DNA from: Lentisphaeria bacterium
GTDB taxonomy: Bacteria > Verrucomicrobiota > Lentisphaeria > Victivallales > Victivallaceae
Reading direction: 5' to 3'
Assembly (NCBI GenBank): GCA_018265615.1
Contig: JABLYX010000012.1
Coordinates: 41,944-105,943, forward strand
DNA: 64,000 bases
A program made the position numbers and the translations under genes. Below, piece by piece: positions 31,898 through 41,880 of this stretch. Each line of letters opens with the position of its first letter. Positions within the stretch are counted from its first letter, which is position 1. The notes under the pieces are model-generated. The model ran no database searches, was not told where the DNA came from, and was given only the letters and a program-made list of their open reading frames with translations.

Positions 31898-34800
31898 TTA
31901 CGCCAGCTTGGTGATGCCGAGGTCGTAACCGGTCCAGTTCTTCTCGGGCTTCGAGATCTCGACCGAGACCGCATACTTGCCGGCTTCGAGCGTATCGAGC
32001 GTGGTGAGCGCATCGTCGAGCTTCACGGTTTTCCCGGTAGCTGCGTTGTAGAGCTTCACCTTCACGTCCTTGCCGAACTGCAACCCCTTGTTGTAGAGGT
32101 TGAGGTCGAGATCGACCTTCGACGCCGAATCAAGCTGGAAGCTGAAGAAGTCGGCGTCGTCGCCGTAACCGACCCACTCATTCTTCATTTCCGCATACTT
32201 CGCACTGCCGAAGTTCACACTGGTCGCACTCGCCAGATCATTGTTGTTCGTGGCCTTCGGGAAGAGCTCATTGGCAACGATGCTGACATCATAACTGCTG
32301 TTCTGCTTGCCCTTGCCCTTGTCGCCCGACTCGATCACCAGATAGGTATCGCCCTTCAGCAGAGAATGATCAAACAGAAGCGTATCCTTATCCTTGACGC
32401 TCCAGGATTTGACCGTCTTGCCGGTGGCCGCATCTTTCAAAGTAACCTTGAGCTTCGCTGTCACATTGTTGATCGAGATCGAGTAGCTGCCCGCACCCGC
32501 TTTCAGCAGATAGGAATCGGACGCATCGCCGAAACCGACCCACCCGGAAATCGAGGTGTTGGTCGAAGCCGAGATGGTGAAGGACTTGCCGTCATCAACC
32601 TCGTTCGGATCGAGGAAGTAGTCGTCGCTGACGGAGACGTCGTAATAACCGTTCTGCTTGCCCTTGCCCTTGTCGCCGGACTCGACGACCAGATAGTAGG
32701 TCCCCTGCAGCGCCAGAACATCCTTCTTGAAGATGTTGGAAACCGAACCGAGATCACCCTTCAGCGTAACGCTCTTGACCTTCCTGCCTTCGCCGTTATA
32801 GAGCGTGACTTTGTATTTGGTCTTTTCATTCTGCTGCCGCATGGTGAAGTTGAGCGTAAGCGCGCCGTTTTCAGCCGTGGTGAACTTGTAGTAGTCCGCC
32901 TGGTCGCCGAAGCCGACCCAACCGTTGGTGAACTTGCCGTTGCCGTCCGCATCGATCGTGATCGACGCGGCGCTGGCGAAATCGACGTTCGGCGTCGCGG
33001 CTTCGAACAGATTCTGATCCGCTTCGATCGTGTACTTGGCCGTCGTGTTCTTATTGGCGGAAACGATCTCGACATAGTAGTTCCTGCCGTATTTGCTGAC
33101 ATCCCAGAGCAGGCCCGGAAGAGTCATGCTGCCCGGCTTGACCGTATAGCTCTTGACTTTCTTCCCGGCGACGTTGTAGATGTTCAGCTTGATGCCGGAA
33201 GTCTTTCCGCTCAGATTCGCAACATCCGAAATCGTGATCGAAAGCGTCGCCGCGCCGGTGAAAGTCCCGGTGAACCAGTCCGCCGTATCGGTTCCGCCAA
33301 CCGTCTGCTTGTCCGTGACTCCCCACGGCAGATACTTGGCGGTCTCCTGCGTATTGCCGGCGTCATCGGCCGTATTGACGGTCGCGTTGGTCTGGTTGCT
33401 GACGTTGGAGATGTTCCCGAAGGAATCATATGCGTAGATCGTGAACGTGTAATCTCCGTCATCCTGGTTGTAGAGGATGTAGTTGGTCGTTTTCGAGCCT
33501 TCGATATACTGACGCTGCGTGATGTAGCCGGAGGAGGTCTTCTTGTTGATGACAAGAATATAACCGGCAAGGTTCACATCGCTGGCCGCGTTCCACGAGA
33601 ACGCGATATCCTTCGAGCCGGGCGTCGAATTGACGGCGAAATTGGCGCCGTTCACCCAGATCGGGGCGGTGTTGTCCACCTCGAACGAGGTTCCGGTGGT
33701 CCAGGCGCTGGTGTGGCCGACATAGTCCACCGCGCGAACGCTCCAGGAGTAGACGCCGTCCGCGAGGGTCAGAGTCTCCGACGCATCAACTGCGGAAACC
33801 GAAATCGTGACCGTTTTTCCGCCCTTCAACGCATACCGGATCTCGTACTTTTCGACGCCGAAGATATCCGAGGAGGCCGACCAGCCCAGATCCACATTGT
33901 TGCCGGAGACGGTGACATTGGTCGATGTGATGTTGGTCGGATCATCCACATCGTGGATGTAATCGACCATGTTCTCTCCGATGAAGTAGAACATGTCGCC
34001 GAGATACCAGTTGCCGGTGCGGTTGCCCATCGTGTCCTGCGCCTGGACGCGCCAGTAAACCTGCTTGCTGTCCGTGTTCGCCATGCAGCCGGCACCGAAC
34101 CCATTCGTGCCGTCCAGACGCAGCGTGGTATCGCTGGTCTTGAACTCGTAAAGCCGGTTCCCCGTAAATTTGCCGTTGTCGCAGATCTGGATGATATACT
34201 CGACCCCGCTGGCATTGTCCACATAGGTGCTGTCGAAAGAGAAATCCACATAGATGCTCGTCACGACCTCGACGGCCTTCGAATCCGTGCCCGTCGAAGT
34301 CGGCGGCACTCCGAAACCGGGGCTCCTGCCCGGAGTCTCATCCGGTTGGATCAAGGTATGGAAGACCACCTCGCCATGCGCAAGGAGGTCGGACATGCCG
34401 CCCTTCGGCGCGGTCGTGTCGATCAGGAACTGGCCGCCGTCGACCGTCGTGGAGTTGCCGGCATTGTCATATGCCGTGATGTCCCACTTGTAGTAACCGT
34501 CCGCCAGAGCCAAACTGCCGTTCTGCCCGACAGTGATGCCGTAGCTGTAAAGAGTCTTGCGTTCATCCCAGGCGAAAGTCTTGAGAACGACACGCTTGCC
34601 GTCCTTATCGAAATATGCAAGCTCGAAGCGGTCCACGCCGGAATTCGGCCGGGTAGCGGAGGAATCCGTCGCATTCGACCATGTGAACGTCAGCGTATTC
34701 GTCTTCTTTGCAAGATCGTATTCGTTTGTCGCCTTGACGGACGACGCATCGACGAAGACCGGCGCGACATTGTCACAGAGCCACTGCCCGTTGACGGAAA

Positions 34801-37800
34801 CAGACGAGTTCCCCGCCACGTTGTAGGCGGTGAGCTTATACTCCCAATCCTGGTTCGCCAGGTTGCCGGCCCAGGAAAGCTTGTCCTTGACCGTGATGAC
34901 CTTGGTCGTCCAACTGTCTTCACTGCCGGCAAGGCGGTACTGTACCTCGTAGCGCAGAACCTTGGAGTAGCCCGCCTCCGTCGTCGCCGGATCCCACTTG
35001 ATGCTGACATAGAGCGAGTTTGCGCCCAAGTCCCAGGCGGAGGTCGAAATCACGCTCGACTCGGTAAGGACCGGACGCTTGGTCTCTGCAGCCCATTCTC
35101 CTTTCAGAGGATCGGATTCCTGCCCGGAATAATCGACCGCCGTGAGCTGCCACTCGTATGTTGCATTCTCGAGCAGCTGAAGACCGGAAGTCGGGTTCTT
35201 CTTGAGCCATTCCGACAATTTGAATGTGAAGACCTTCTGGTCGTCGTCCATCACCGGAATATCGCAGGATGTCCATCCGTCCGTTCCCTTTACCCGGAAG
35301 CGGATCGTATAACGGCTCACGCCGGAGCGGTCGTCTTCCGCGCTCTTCCAGGTCAGCGACGGATCCATCGTGTGGGTCTGGAGCGGATCGATCTTCGTCG
35401 GATCAGACCAGGTAACCTCCGCATCGATAACCGCGCCCTGACCGTCGACGAACCACGGCGGAGTCGTGTCGTCGTCGTAGACCTTGAAGATCTCGCCGTC
35501 GACCCAGTTGTCTTTGTTGATGATCCAGTTGCCGTTCTTGTCCACCTTGTCGACAGCCTGAACCTGCCAATAGAAGTACTGCAGGTTGGTCAGGCCGGAA
35601 GCCACCAGGTCCGGGCTGGTCACATACTTGGTCACAACCGCAGTATTTTCCCAGTCCACTTCGCCGGTGATCCGCTTCTTCACCTGGAAGTAGCGGACGA
35701 CGTACCCTTTGAGCCCCTCGGAATATTCATCCCCCGGCTTCCAGGTCAGGTTCGCCACCGCAGACGCAGCGGAGAAACCGCTGAATTCGAAATCAACGTC
35801 CTCAACCTTGCTGTAGACATAGTCAACCGGAATCATCGTCACATCGCCGCCGTCGCTCCATACGCTGGTCCGGTCGCCGTTGCCGATGTTCTGCCTGATC
35901 CGCCATTCCACCTTCTGGCCCTCTTCAATATTCGAGAGGGTGATGGTGTTTTTGCTGCCGGTAACGAGCTGCACGACCGTTTTCCCGGTCGACTTGCCGC
36001 CGACAATGCGGTACTCGACTTCATAGCTGCCCTGAGTTCCCGTGGTATCCCAACTCAGCGTCACGGTTCCGGCATTGTGGTCGAAGGACTCCTTGAGCCC
36101 CTCCACCTGCTTGAGCTGCGAAACGTCGGTCGGCAGGGAATTGACGGTGAAAATCACTTCGCCGTTCACAATCTCCGACGAGACCGAGAGCCCGTTGAGG
36201 CTGTAAGTGCCGCCATCGGCCTTAACCTCGCCGCTGACCCCCTGATACTTGAATGCCAGAATCTGCTTGTCCCATCCGGCCATGTTACCGGAGTAGATCG
36301 TGTATTTGCCTCCCTTGGAAAGGTCAACGCTGTTCAGATTGATCGTGAAATGCACGGTTGAATCGATCTGAGAATCGCTGCGGAGGATCGCATCGTCATT
36401 GACGGCCTCGATCCGCTTGCCGTCAACTTCGAATGCGAAGTCGTTCAGAACGATTTCCACGTTGTTCGTGCCAAGGTCGGCGGTAACGTCGCCGTAAATA
36501 CGCGCATTGCTGTCGATCACGATCGAGTTCCGGCCATTGAAAAGCTCAATCGCGCCTTTCACGTAAGCTCCGGCGGCAATTTCCACCCGGTCGTTGGTAT
36601 TGTAACGCGTCACTAACCCCGTATTGGATACGTATCCTCCGGCAAATACCGCGTATTCATTGGAAATCACGCTGCCCGAGATTCGGATATTCATATCCTT
36701 GCCGGTGCTGCCGAGAATGCCGGCGGCCATACTTCCCTGCACATTAATATCGCCGATGATATCGAAACTCTCATCGTTGCCGTTTGCAAAAGATTGATCG
36801 GCCAGCAGGCCGACTGCTACGGTGCTGAAACGGTTACTGTTCACGGTGATTGTCCCGTCGAAAGCCGCCGCAGTGATCGTGTTGGCACGCATGCCGCAAA
36901 TGTAATCGGTAGTGGAAACACAATTCAGATAATCAGTCACGGTAATGGTGATCGTACTGCGGATATAACCATTTTTAACAGTAATGCTCTCACCGCGGAT
37001 ACCGTAAACATTGCTCTCCACAACAGAACTCTGCTGAGAGTCGCTCGGGGCGTTGACGGCCAATGTAATTGCCCCGTCGAAATTCTTATTGGCGGTGAAA
37101 GCGGCAGAAGCTCTGATGCCGTATAGATTATAGGAATTCCCGGTCCACGTATGAGTGCGGCCTCCGAATTCCCCGACAGCGATATTGGAGATCACGCCAT
37201 CCAGATGACCGGCGAATTTACCGTTGAAAGTGACATTTGCGCCATTGATGGCAATCGAGTTGATATCGTTGCCGGTCACAGAAGAAGAGGAACCATCGCC
37301 CCCTGTGGAGGTTGCAACCAGCTTGACATTGTCCACCTCAGTATGAATCGAAGGAGTGCCGCCGACCGGGGCGTCGAAGCTTTCGAATGTGATATCGGTA
37401 CCCTGGATGCCGATCGAGTTGATTACATTGTTGTTGACATTGGCGGTTTTTGCGGCATCCTGCTTAATGCCGGTCGTCTTGTTCCGGAGATCCACATTGC
37501 CGACCTGAGTATCGATCACACCGCGATATGCTCCGGTAATGGATACGGCGCCGTCCGACCAGATCCCATAGGAGCCGATCTTGTTGCTGTTCAGATTGGA
37601 GGCGTTGTAGTTCGAAACATAAAATTTATCGTTCACCGACTGCAGAAGCCCGGTGAAGTTATTGTCGATCGCCATGCTGCCGTTCCGGAACGCGACCGCA
37701 TTTGAAGTATTACTGGAAGTGGAGTCGATATATGCGACATCCGTGGCCGTATGATCGAGGAAGGGTGTCATGCTCAGAGACGTGGACGTAAAAAATTGAG

Positions 37801-38314
37801 CGCTCATGTCGCTGATGACATCCAGCTTTCCGGTGCTGCGAACCCCATAGGCACTGACATCCTGCGATCCCGGGATGATGGAATTATTATACTTCCCCCA
37901 TGTACCGGAATCCGCTCCGTTCGTCGTCCGGATAATCTGGGTCTGCGGGGAAATCGTATCGACACGGCCCGGCGTGCCGTTACCGGTCACCGGTGAAAAA
38001 TCGAACTCGCCGTTGCCGTCAAAAAAGACCGTAGACATTGTCCCCTGGATATTGGACCCGTCGGCGCGCAAATTGTAAATCTTTCCGTCGCCGCGATAAT
38101 CTCCCGCCGTATTGCCCAGCGTCACCCGGCTGCCGCTGTCCATGGAGATGGGGGTATAAGAGGGTTTGGGATTGGTGGATATCAGATAGGCGGGAAGACT
38201 GTACGTATAATACCAACTGCCGCCCTTATCGAAGTCTGACGAGTCAAAAAACACCAGGTTCCCTTTAGCGCCTATCGTGCCTGCTCTCGGACCGGTTACA
38301 AATTCATACAGCAT
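31898..38314 (-). CDS. Giant surface protein with beta-helix, FN3-like and PPC-type repeats
   Basis: About 2138 residues. Residues 1-740 are low-complexity, Asn/Gly/Ser/Thr-rich and resemble a beta-helix passenger. Residues 740-1660 contain about nine fibronectin-III-like repeats with recurring phrases such as TYEWQLTAVDYSGQESD and YSWSVRAVDYVGHTSAW. Residues 1670-2138 hold four PPC-like repeats, each with WVGFGDxxDYYxF and YYLVVESGDKGKGKQNxxYDVS motifs. Start 38314 is preferred because AAGGAT lies upstream; 38362 is in frame but lacks a good site. No signal peptide is visible, which is odd for an adhesin-like protein. Own promoter upstream; terminator downstream. Confidence 0.8.
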   Translation of the reverse strand: MLYEFVTGPRAGTIGAKGNLVFFDSSDFDKGGSWYYTYSLPAYLISTNPKPSYTPISMDSGSRVTLGNTAGDYRGDGKIYNLRADGSNIQGTMSTVFFDGNGEFDFSPVTGNGTPGRVDTISPQTQIIRTTNGADSGTWGKYNNSIIPGSQDVSAYGVRSTGKLDVISDMSAQFFTSTSLSMTPFLDHTATDVAYIDSTSSNTSNAVAFRNGSMAIDNNFTGLLQSVNDKFYVSNYNASNLNSNKIGSYGIWSDGAVSITGAYRGVIDTQVGNVDLRNKTTGIKQDAAKTANVNNNVINSIGIQGTDITFESFDAPVGGTPSIHTEVDNVKLVATSTGGDGSSSSVTGNDINSIAINGANVTFNGKFAGHLDGVISNIAVGEFGGRTHTWTGNSYNLYGIRASAAFTANKNFDGAITLAVNAPSDSQQSSVVESNVYGIRGESITVKNGYIRSTITITVTDYLNCVSTTDYICGMRANTITAAAFDGTITVNSNRFSTVAVGLLADQSFANGNDESFDIIGDINVQGSMAAGILGSTGKDMNIRISGSVISNEYAVFAGGYVSNTGLVTRYNTNDRVEIAAGAYVKGAIELFNGRNSIVIDSNARIYGDVTADLGTNNVEIVLNDFAFEVDGKRIEAVNDDAILRSDSQIDSTVHFTINLNSVDLSKGGKYTIYSGNMAGWDKQILAFKYQGVSGEVKADGGTYSLNGLSVSSEIVNGEVIFTVNSLPTDVSQLKQVEGLKESFDHNAGTVTLSWDTTGTQGSYEVEYRIVGGKSTGKTVVQLVTGSKNTITLSNIEEGQKVEWRIRQNIGNGDRTSVWSDGGDVTMIPVDYVYSKVEDVDFEFSGFSAASAVANLTWKPGDEYSEGLKGYVVRYFQVKKRITGEVDWENTAVVTKYVTSPDLVASGLTNLQYFYWQVQAVDKVDKNGNWIINKDNWVDGEIFKVYDDDTTPPWFVDGQGAVIDAEVTWSDPTKIDPLQTHTMDPSLTWKSAEDDRSGVSRYTIRFRVKGTDGWTSCDIPVMDDDQKVFTFKLSEWLKKNPTSGLQLLENATYEWQLTAVDYSGQESDPLKGEWAAETKRPVLTESSVISTSAWDLGANSLYVSIKWDPATTEAGYSKVLRYEVQYRLAGSEDSWTTKVITVKDKLSWAGNLANQDWEYKLTAYNVAGNSSVSVNGQWLCDNVAPVFVDASSVKATNEYDLAKKTNTLTFTWSNATDSSATRPNSGVDRFELAYFDKDGKRVVLKTFAWDERKTLYSYGITVGQNGSLALADGYYKWDITAYDNAGNSTTVDGGQFLIDTTAPKGGMSDLLAHGEVVFHTLIQPDETPGRSPGFGVPPTSTGTDSKAVEVVTSIYVDFSFDSTYVDNASGVEYIIQICDNGKFTGNRLYEFKTSDTTLRLDGTNGFGAGCMANTDSKQVYWRVQAQDTMGNRTGNWYLGDMFYFIGENMVDYIHDVDDPTNITSTNVTVSGNNVDLGWSASSDIFGVEKYEIRYALKGGKTVTISVSAVDASETLTLADGVYSWSVRAVDYVGHTSAWTTGTSFEVDNTAPIWVNGANFAVNSTPGSKDIAFSWNAASDVNLAGYILVINKKTSSGYITQRQYIEGSKTTNYILYNQDDGDYTFTIYAYDSFGNISNVSNQTNATVNTADDAGNTQETAKYLPWGVTDKQTVGGTDTADWFTGTFTGAATLSITISDVANLSGKTSGIKLNIYNVAGKKVKSYTVKPGSMTLPGLLWDVSKYGRNYYVEIVSANKNTTAKYTIEADQNLFEAATPNVDFASAASITIDADGNGKFTNGWVGFGDQADYYKFTTAENGALTLNFTMRQQNEKTKYKVTLYNGEGRKVKSVTLKGDLGSVSNIFKKDVLALQGTYYLVVESGDKGKGKQNGYYDVSVSDDYFLDPNEVDDGKSFTISASTNTSISGWVGFGDASDSYLLKAGAGSYSISINNVTAKLKVTLKDAATGKTVKSWSVKDKDTLLFDHSLLKGDTYLVIESGDKGKGKQNSSYDVSIVANELFPKATNNNDLASATSVNFGSAKYAEMKNEWVGYGDDADFFSFQLDSASKVDLDLNLYNKGLQFGKDVKVKLYNAATGKTVKLDDALTTLDTLEAGKYAVSVEISKPEKNWTGYDLGITKLA

Positions 38315-38388
38315 ATTCTGATCTATCCTTTTTCTGCTTTTTGGATAAAGTTCAATTCCCAAGACACAAGAATACCACTACATAGCTA

Positions 38389-38416
38389 ACAATAGCATAT
38401 TGGAACTCTTTTTCAA
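38389..38416 (-). promoter_or_regulatory. Predicted promoter of the giant gene
   Basis: On the minus strand TTGAAA (38416-38411), 16 bases, TATTGT (38394-38389), about 75 bases before ATG 38314. Confidence 0.45.
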
Positions 38417-38510
38417 CTGCTTTCCCGTCGATTTGACATTTTTTTTACAAAAAATCCGCCATCAGTTTTTTCCTCTCCGTAACTCGTGCCGGAAACCCCG
38501 TTTACACCTA

Positions 38511-38539
38511 TTGACAGAAGCCTTCGTACAAGCTATATT
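38511..38539 (+). promoter_or_regulatory. Strong predicted promoter of argB-aroK-aroC
   Basis: TTGACA (38511-38516), 17 bases, TATATT (38534-38539), about 42 bases before argB. Confidence 0.65.
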
Positions 38540-38586
38540 ATCTGACGATTGCACTTATTAACTTCTTAGCAGCCGGAAAAAGAAAA

Positions 38587-39474
38587 ATGAAAGAATTAAT
38601 CGGCAAGGCGGATGTGCTCATCGAAGCGCTGCCCTATATCCAGAAATTCCGCAATTCCATCGTGGTCGTCAAATTCGGCGGCAGCGCCATGGAGGACCCC
38701 GAACTCGTCCGGAGCACGATGCGCGACGTCGTCCTCCTCGAAGCGATCGGCATCCGCCCCATCGTCGTCCACGGCGGCGGCAAGGCGATCTCCGCCGAGC
38801 TCCGGCGCCAGGATATCCCCGTCAAATTCGTGAACGGGCTGCGCTACACCTGCGAAAAAACCATCAGGATCGTCGACGACGTCCTGCACAACCAGATCAA
38901 CGCCGAGCTTGTAAAACTCGGCAACAGCTCCGGCGGCAAGATGATCGGGCTCTCCGGCAAGGGGATCCTCCATGCCGTCCGCACGAAATCCGTCGATCCC
39001 GTCACCGGCGAACAGCAGGACGTCGGGTTCGTCGGTGAAATCTCCGCCGTCAACGTCGCGCCGATCATGGAGGCGCTCGAAGCCGGGCTGACTCCGGTCG
39101 TGACTCCGCTCGGCACCGGCATCGACGGGCAGGTCTACAACATCAACGCGGACGTGGCGGCATGCAAAATCGCCGAGGCCATCCACGCACGCAAGCTCGT
39201 GTTCCTCTCCGACGTTCCCGGCGTGCTCTCCGACTGCGACGACCCGCACTCGGTCATTCCGACCATCCGGACCGACGAAATCGACGGGCTCGTGCTGCGC
39301 AAGATCCTCTCCGGCGGCATGCTGCCGAAGATCAAGAGCTGCGTGGCGGCGCTGAATTCCGGCATCAACAAAGTTCACCTCATCGACGGGCGCGTAAACC
39401 ATACGCTGCTGCTGGAAATCTTCACCGACCACGGCGTCGGCACCCAGATCGTCCGCCCCGATTCGGTCATGTGA
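38587..39474 (+). CDS. argB: Acetylglutamate kinase
   Basis: 295 residues. It phosphorylates N-acetylglutamate in arginine synthesis. The amino-acid-kinase fold shows VVVKFGGSAM, IVVHGGGKAI, GLRYTCEKTI, GKMIGLSGKG, GQVYNINADVAAC, KLVFLSDVPGVL and GGMLPKIKSC. The N-terminal extension (KELIGKADVLIEALPYIQKFR) is typical of the arginine-feedback-regulated hexameric ArgB enzymes. Its stop overlaps aroK start (TGATG). Confidence 0.95.
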   Translation: MKELIGKADVLIEALPYIQKFRNSIVVVKFGGSAMEDPELVRSTMRDVVLLEAIGIRPIVVHGGGKAISAELRRQDIPVKFVNGLRYTCEKTIRIVDDVLHNQINAELVKLGNSSGGKMIGLSGKGILHAVRTKSVDPVTGEQQDVGFVGEISAVNVAPIMEALEAGLTPVVTPLGTGIDGQVYNINADVAACKIAEAIHARKLVFLSDVPGVLSDCDDPHSVIPTIRTDEIDGLVLRKILSGGMLPKIKSCVAALNSGINKVHLIDGRVNHTLLLEIFTDHGVGTQIVRPDSVM

Positions 39475-40034
39475 TGGCAACTCCGACGCGGCCGGTCGTT
39501 CTCGCCGGAATCAAGCATTGCGGGAAAAGCACCCTCGGGCGCTTTCTGGCCCGGCGCTGGGGCATTCCCATGACCGATACCGACGAAACACTGGAGGCGG
39601 AGTTCTTCCGGCGCACCGGCCGGAACGCCGGAACCCGCGCCATCTTCCTCGAACTCGGAGAGGAGGAGTTCCGCCGGTTCGAAGCGGAGACGGTCCGCGC
39701 CCTCGCCGCAACGCCCGGCCTCCAGGTGATCGCGCTCGGCGGCGGAGTCGTCTCCAACCGTTTTGTCCAGGAAGAGGCGCTTCGCGCGCTCGGCCTCGGC
39801 GTCTGGCTCGACATCCGCCCCGAAATCGCGTATCCCCGGGTCCTCCGGCGCGGCCTCCCGCCGTTCCTCGCGTCGGCCCCGGATCCCCGGGCGGAATTCC
39901 TGCGCATCTGCCGGGAGCGCGAACCGAAATTCCGGGAGTTCGCGGAACTCCGTTTCCCCATTGACGAAGAGAGGCCGGCGGCGGAGGTCGCGGCGGAGCT
40001 GGCGGAACTCATTGAGAAAGGAATCGAATCATGA
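39474..40034 (+). CDS. aroK: Shikimate kinase
   Basis: 186 residues. It phosphorylates shikimate in the pathway to aromatic amino acids. The P-loop is AGIKHCGKSTLG (Gly-x4-Gly-Lys-Ser/Thr), the substrate Asp is in MTDTDETLE, an Arg is in RRFEAETVR, and LGGGVVSN is the Gly-rich substrate loop. The P-loop has Lys-His-Cys where most AroK proteins have Met-Gly-Ala or similar. Overlaps argB upstream and aroC downstream by 1-4 bases, so the three genes are translationally coupled. Confidence 0.88.
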   Translation: MATPTRPVVLAGIKHCGKSTLGRFLARRWGIPMTDTDETLEAEFFRRTGRNAGTRAIFLELGEEEFRRFEAETVRALAATPGLQVIALGGGVVSNRFVQEEALRALGLGVWLDIRPEIAYPRVLRRGLPPFLASAPDPRAEFLRICREREPKFREFAELRFPIDEERPAAEVAAELAELIEKGIES

Positions 40035-41086
40035 GCGGAAATACATTCGGCCGGATGTTCCGGGTCACAACCTTCGGAGAGTCCCACGGTCCCGGCCTCG
40101 GCTGCATCATCGACGGCGTCCCCGCCGGAATCAGGCTTGACCCTGAATTGATCCAGCGGGATCTCGACCGCCGCCGCCCCGGCCAGTCGAAGGTCAGCAC
40201 CATGCGCCGGGAGGCCGACACCGTCGAAATCCTTTCCGGCCTCATGGAGGGCGTCACGACCGGAACCGCGCTCTCCATGCTGATCCGCAACACCGACCAG
40301 CGCAGCCGCGACTACGGCAATCTCGCGACCTGCTTCCGCCCCGGACATGCGGACTACGGATATTTCAGGAAGTATGGGATCCGCGACTATCGCGGCGGCG
40401 GCCGCTCCTCCGGCCGCGAAACCGCCATGCGCGTCGCCGCCGGCGGCGTGGCGAAGCAGCTGCTCGCGCACTATGGAATCAGAATTCAGGCCTACACGAT
40501 CCGGCTCGGCGGCGTCCCGGTAAAGAAGATCGATCTTGACGCGGTCGAATCGACGATCGTGCGTTCCGCCGATCCCGATGTCGCGGAAGCGATGATCGCG
40601 GCGATCCGTGCCGCGCAGAAAGAGGTCGACAGCGTCGGCGGCGTCATCGAATGCCGTGCCGACGGCGTCCCCGCCGGGCTCGGGGAGCCCGTGTTCGACA
40701 AGCTCGACGCCCTCATCGCCCATGCCGTGCTTTCGATCGGCGGCATCAAGGGGATCGAGTTCGGCGCCGGATTCGCCGCCGCCGACCTGCGCGGCAGCCG
40801 GAACAACGACCCGATCACCCCCGAAGGCTTCGCCACCAACAACGCGGGCGGCATCCTCGGCGGGATCTCGACCGGAGAGACGATCCTGTTCCGCGCCGCG
40901 ATGAAGCCCACGAGCTCCATCGCCAGGGAGCAGCAGACCATCAACGAGAACGGAGAAGCCGTCACGATCAGCGTTCACGGCCGCCACGACCCCTGCCTCG
41001 TCCCGCGCGCCGTCCCCGTCGTCGAAGCGATGACCGCCATCGTCCTCGCGGACGCCCTCCTCCAGAACCGCTGTTCGCGGCTTTAG
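40031..41086 (+). CDS. aroC: Chorismate synthase
   Basis: 351 residues. It converts EPSP to chorismate, using reduced FMN as a catalyst. The family signatures are TFGESHGPGLGCIIDGVPAG at the N-terminus (His residue of the active site), GxxDxRGGGRSSGRETAMRVAAGGVAK around 125-150, and the RHDPCLVPRAVPVVEAM motif near the end, with the conserved His and Arg. It is the last gene of the argB-aroK-aroC operon. A long inverted repeat follows. Confidence 0.95.
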   Translation: MSGNTFGRMFRVTTFGESHGPGLGCIIDGVPAGIRLDPELIQRDLDRRRPGQSKVSTMRREADTVEILSGLMEGVTTGTALSMLIRNTDQRSRDYGNLATCFRPGHADYGYFRKYGIRDYRGGGRSSGRETAMRVAAGGVAKQLLAHYGIRIQAYTIRLGGVPVKKIDLDAVESTIVRSADPDVAEAMIAAIRAAQKEVDSVGGVIECRADGVPAGLGEPVFDKLDALIAHAVLSIGGIKGIEFGAGFAAADLRGSRNNDPITPEGFATNNAGGILGGISTGETILFRAAMKPTSSIAREQQTINENGEAVTISVHGRHDPCLVPRAVPVVEAMTAIVLADALLQNRCSRL

Positions 41087-41090
41087 CCTG

Positions 41091-41135
41091 AAATCTGCCG
41101 ACGCCTCGGGAAGCGACGCTTCCTGAGGCAGATTT
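41091..41135. terminator. Long inverted repeat between convergent aroC and the LolA-like gene
   Basis: AAATCTGCC (41091-41099) pairs with GGCAGATTT (41127-41135); inside, TCGGGAAGC pairs with GCTTCCTGA with one G-T pair and a 3-base loop. An alternative 12-bp stem is GCCTCGGGAAGC/GCTTCCTGAGGC. It ends right at the stop codon of the convergent gene and can act for both strands. Confidence 0.6.
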
Positions 41136-41856
41136 ACAGCGCCTTGATGATCGAGGAAGCCGCTTTGTCGCCGGGGACAAACTCCCCGACCTTCGCCGAT
41201 TTGTTGAAGTTGATCCGGGTCCGCCAGCCGGGGCCGTACAGGCTGATCTCATCGGTATAGTAGAGATCGTTTTCCTGCTTGAAGCTGTTCACTTCGAGCG
41301 TGCGGTACGGCCTGGATTCTCCCGGCTTCAGGAATTCGGCCTTCAGCGGGAAATAGTAGTTTTTGGCGATGTAGACCCGAACCTGCTCGCTCTTGTCCGG
41401 CGCTTCAAGCACCACCACGCGGCAGGCGGCCCCCTTCACCGTATCGGAGTCCAGCTCACGGACGACCGGATAGAAGAGAAAGCTCATCGTCAGATCCGAT
41501 GCGCGTACGCCCATATAGCCGAGCTGCTGATTCTCCTGCGCGCTGCCGCGCATCGGAACGACGCTGGTCTCCGAGCTGCCGGTGTTCCGGGTCTGCCCGA
41601 TCAGGTAGCCCTCTTTGCCGCCGATGATGATCTGCCCGGTCATGCGCTCAGGCTGCAGGATCACGGCGAAATAGATCGGCTCGCTCTTCGGCTCCTCGCC
41701 GCTGCGGCGGTGCTGGATCTGCCCGTCAAGCGCCGCATATGTGGCCGTCGCATTCGGAAACCGCACACGCTGCATGAACCGGTCGAGCGGAAGCTCGTCC
41801 GCCGCCGTAAGCAGCGCGGCAAAAGCCGCAAACAGCAGTATCATCAATCGTTTCAT
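41134..41856 (-). CDS. Secreted LolA-like lipoprotein-sorting family protein
   Basis: About 240 residues. The signal peptide is MKRLMILLFAAFAALLTAA; start 41856 has GGGAG eight bases upstream (an ATG at 41862 is too close). The mature part contains beta strands of the outer-membrane lipoprotein-sorting (PF17131-like) type, including ERMTGQIIIGGKEGYLIGQ, MSFLFYPVVREL and CRVVVLEAP. It lies downstream of lon in the same direction. It may carry hydrophobic molecules across the periplasm; this role is inferred from fold resemblance only. Confidence 0.65.
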   Translation of the reverse strand: MKRLMILLFAAFAALLTAADELPLDRFMQRVRFPNATATYAALDGQIQHRRSGEEPKSEPIYFAVILQPERMTGQIIIGGKEGYLIGQTRNTGSSETSVVPMRGSAQENQQLGYMGVRASDLTMSFLFYPVVRELDSDTVKGAACRVVVLEAPDKSEQVRVYIAKNYYFPLKAEFLKPGESRPYRTLEVNSFKQENDLYYTDEISLYGPGWRTRINFNKSAKVGEFVPGDKAASSIIKAL

Positions 41857-41880
41857 CGGCATATCTCCCGTATTGAGGGG

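Noticed and set aside
31889..36361. A 1490-codon open frame on the plus strand opposite the giant surface protein
   Set aside because: It mirrors the codon pattern of the real minus-strand gene, has no domain I recognise and is full of R, D and V runs typical of antisense frames in GC-rich genes.
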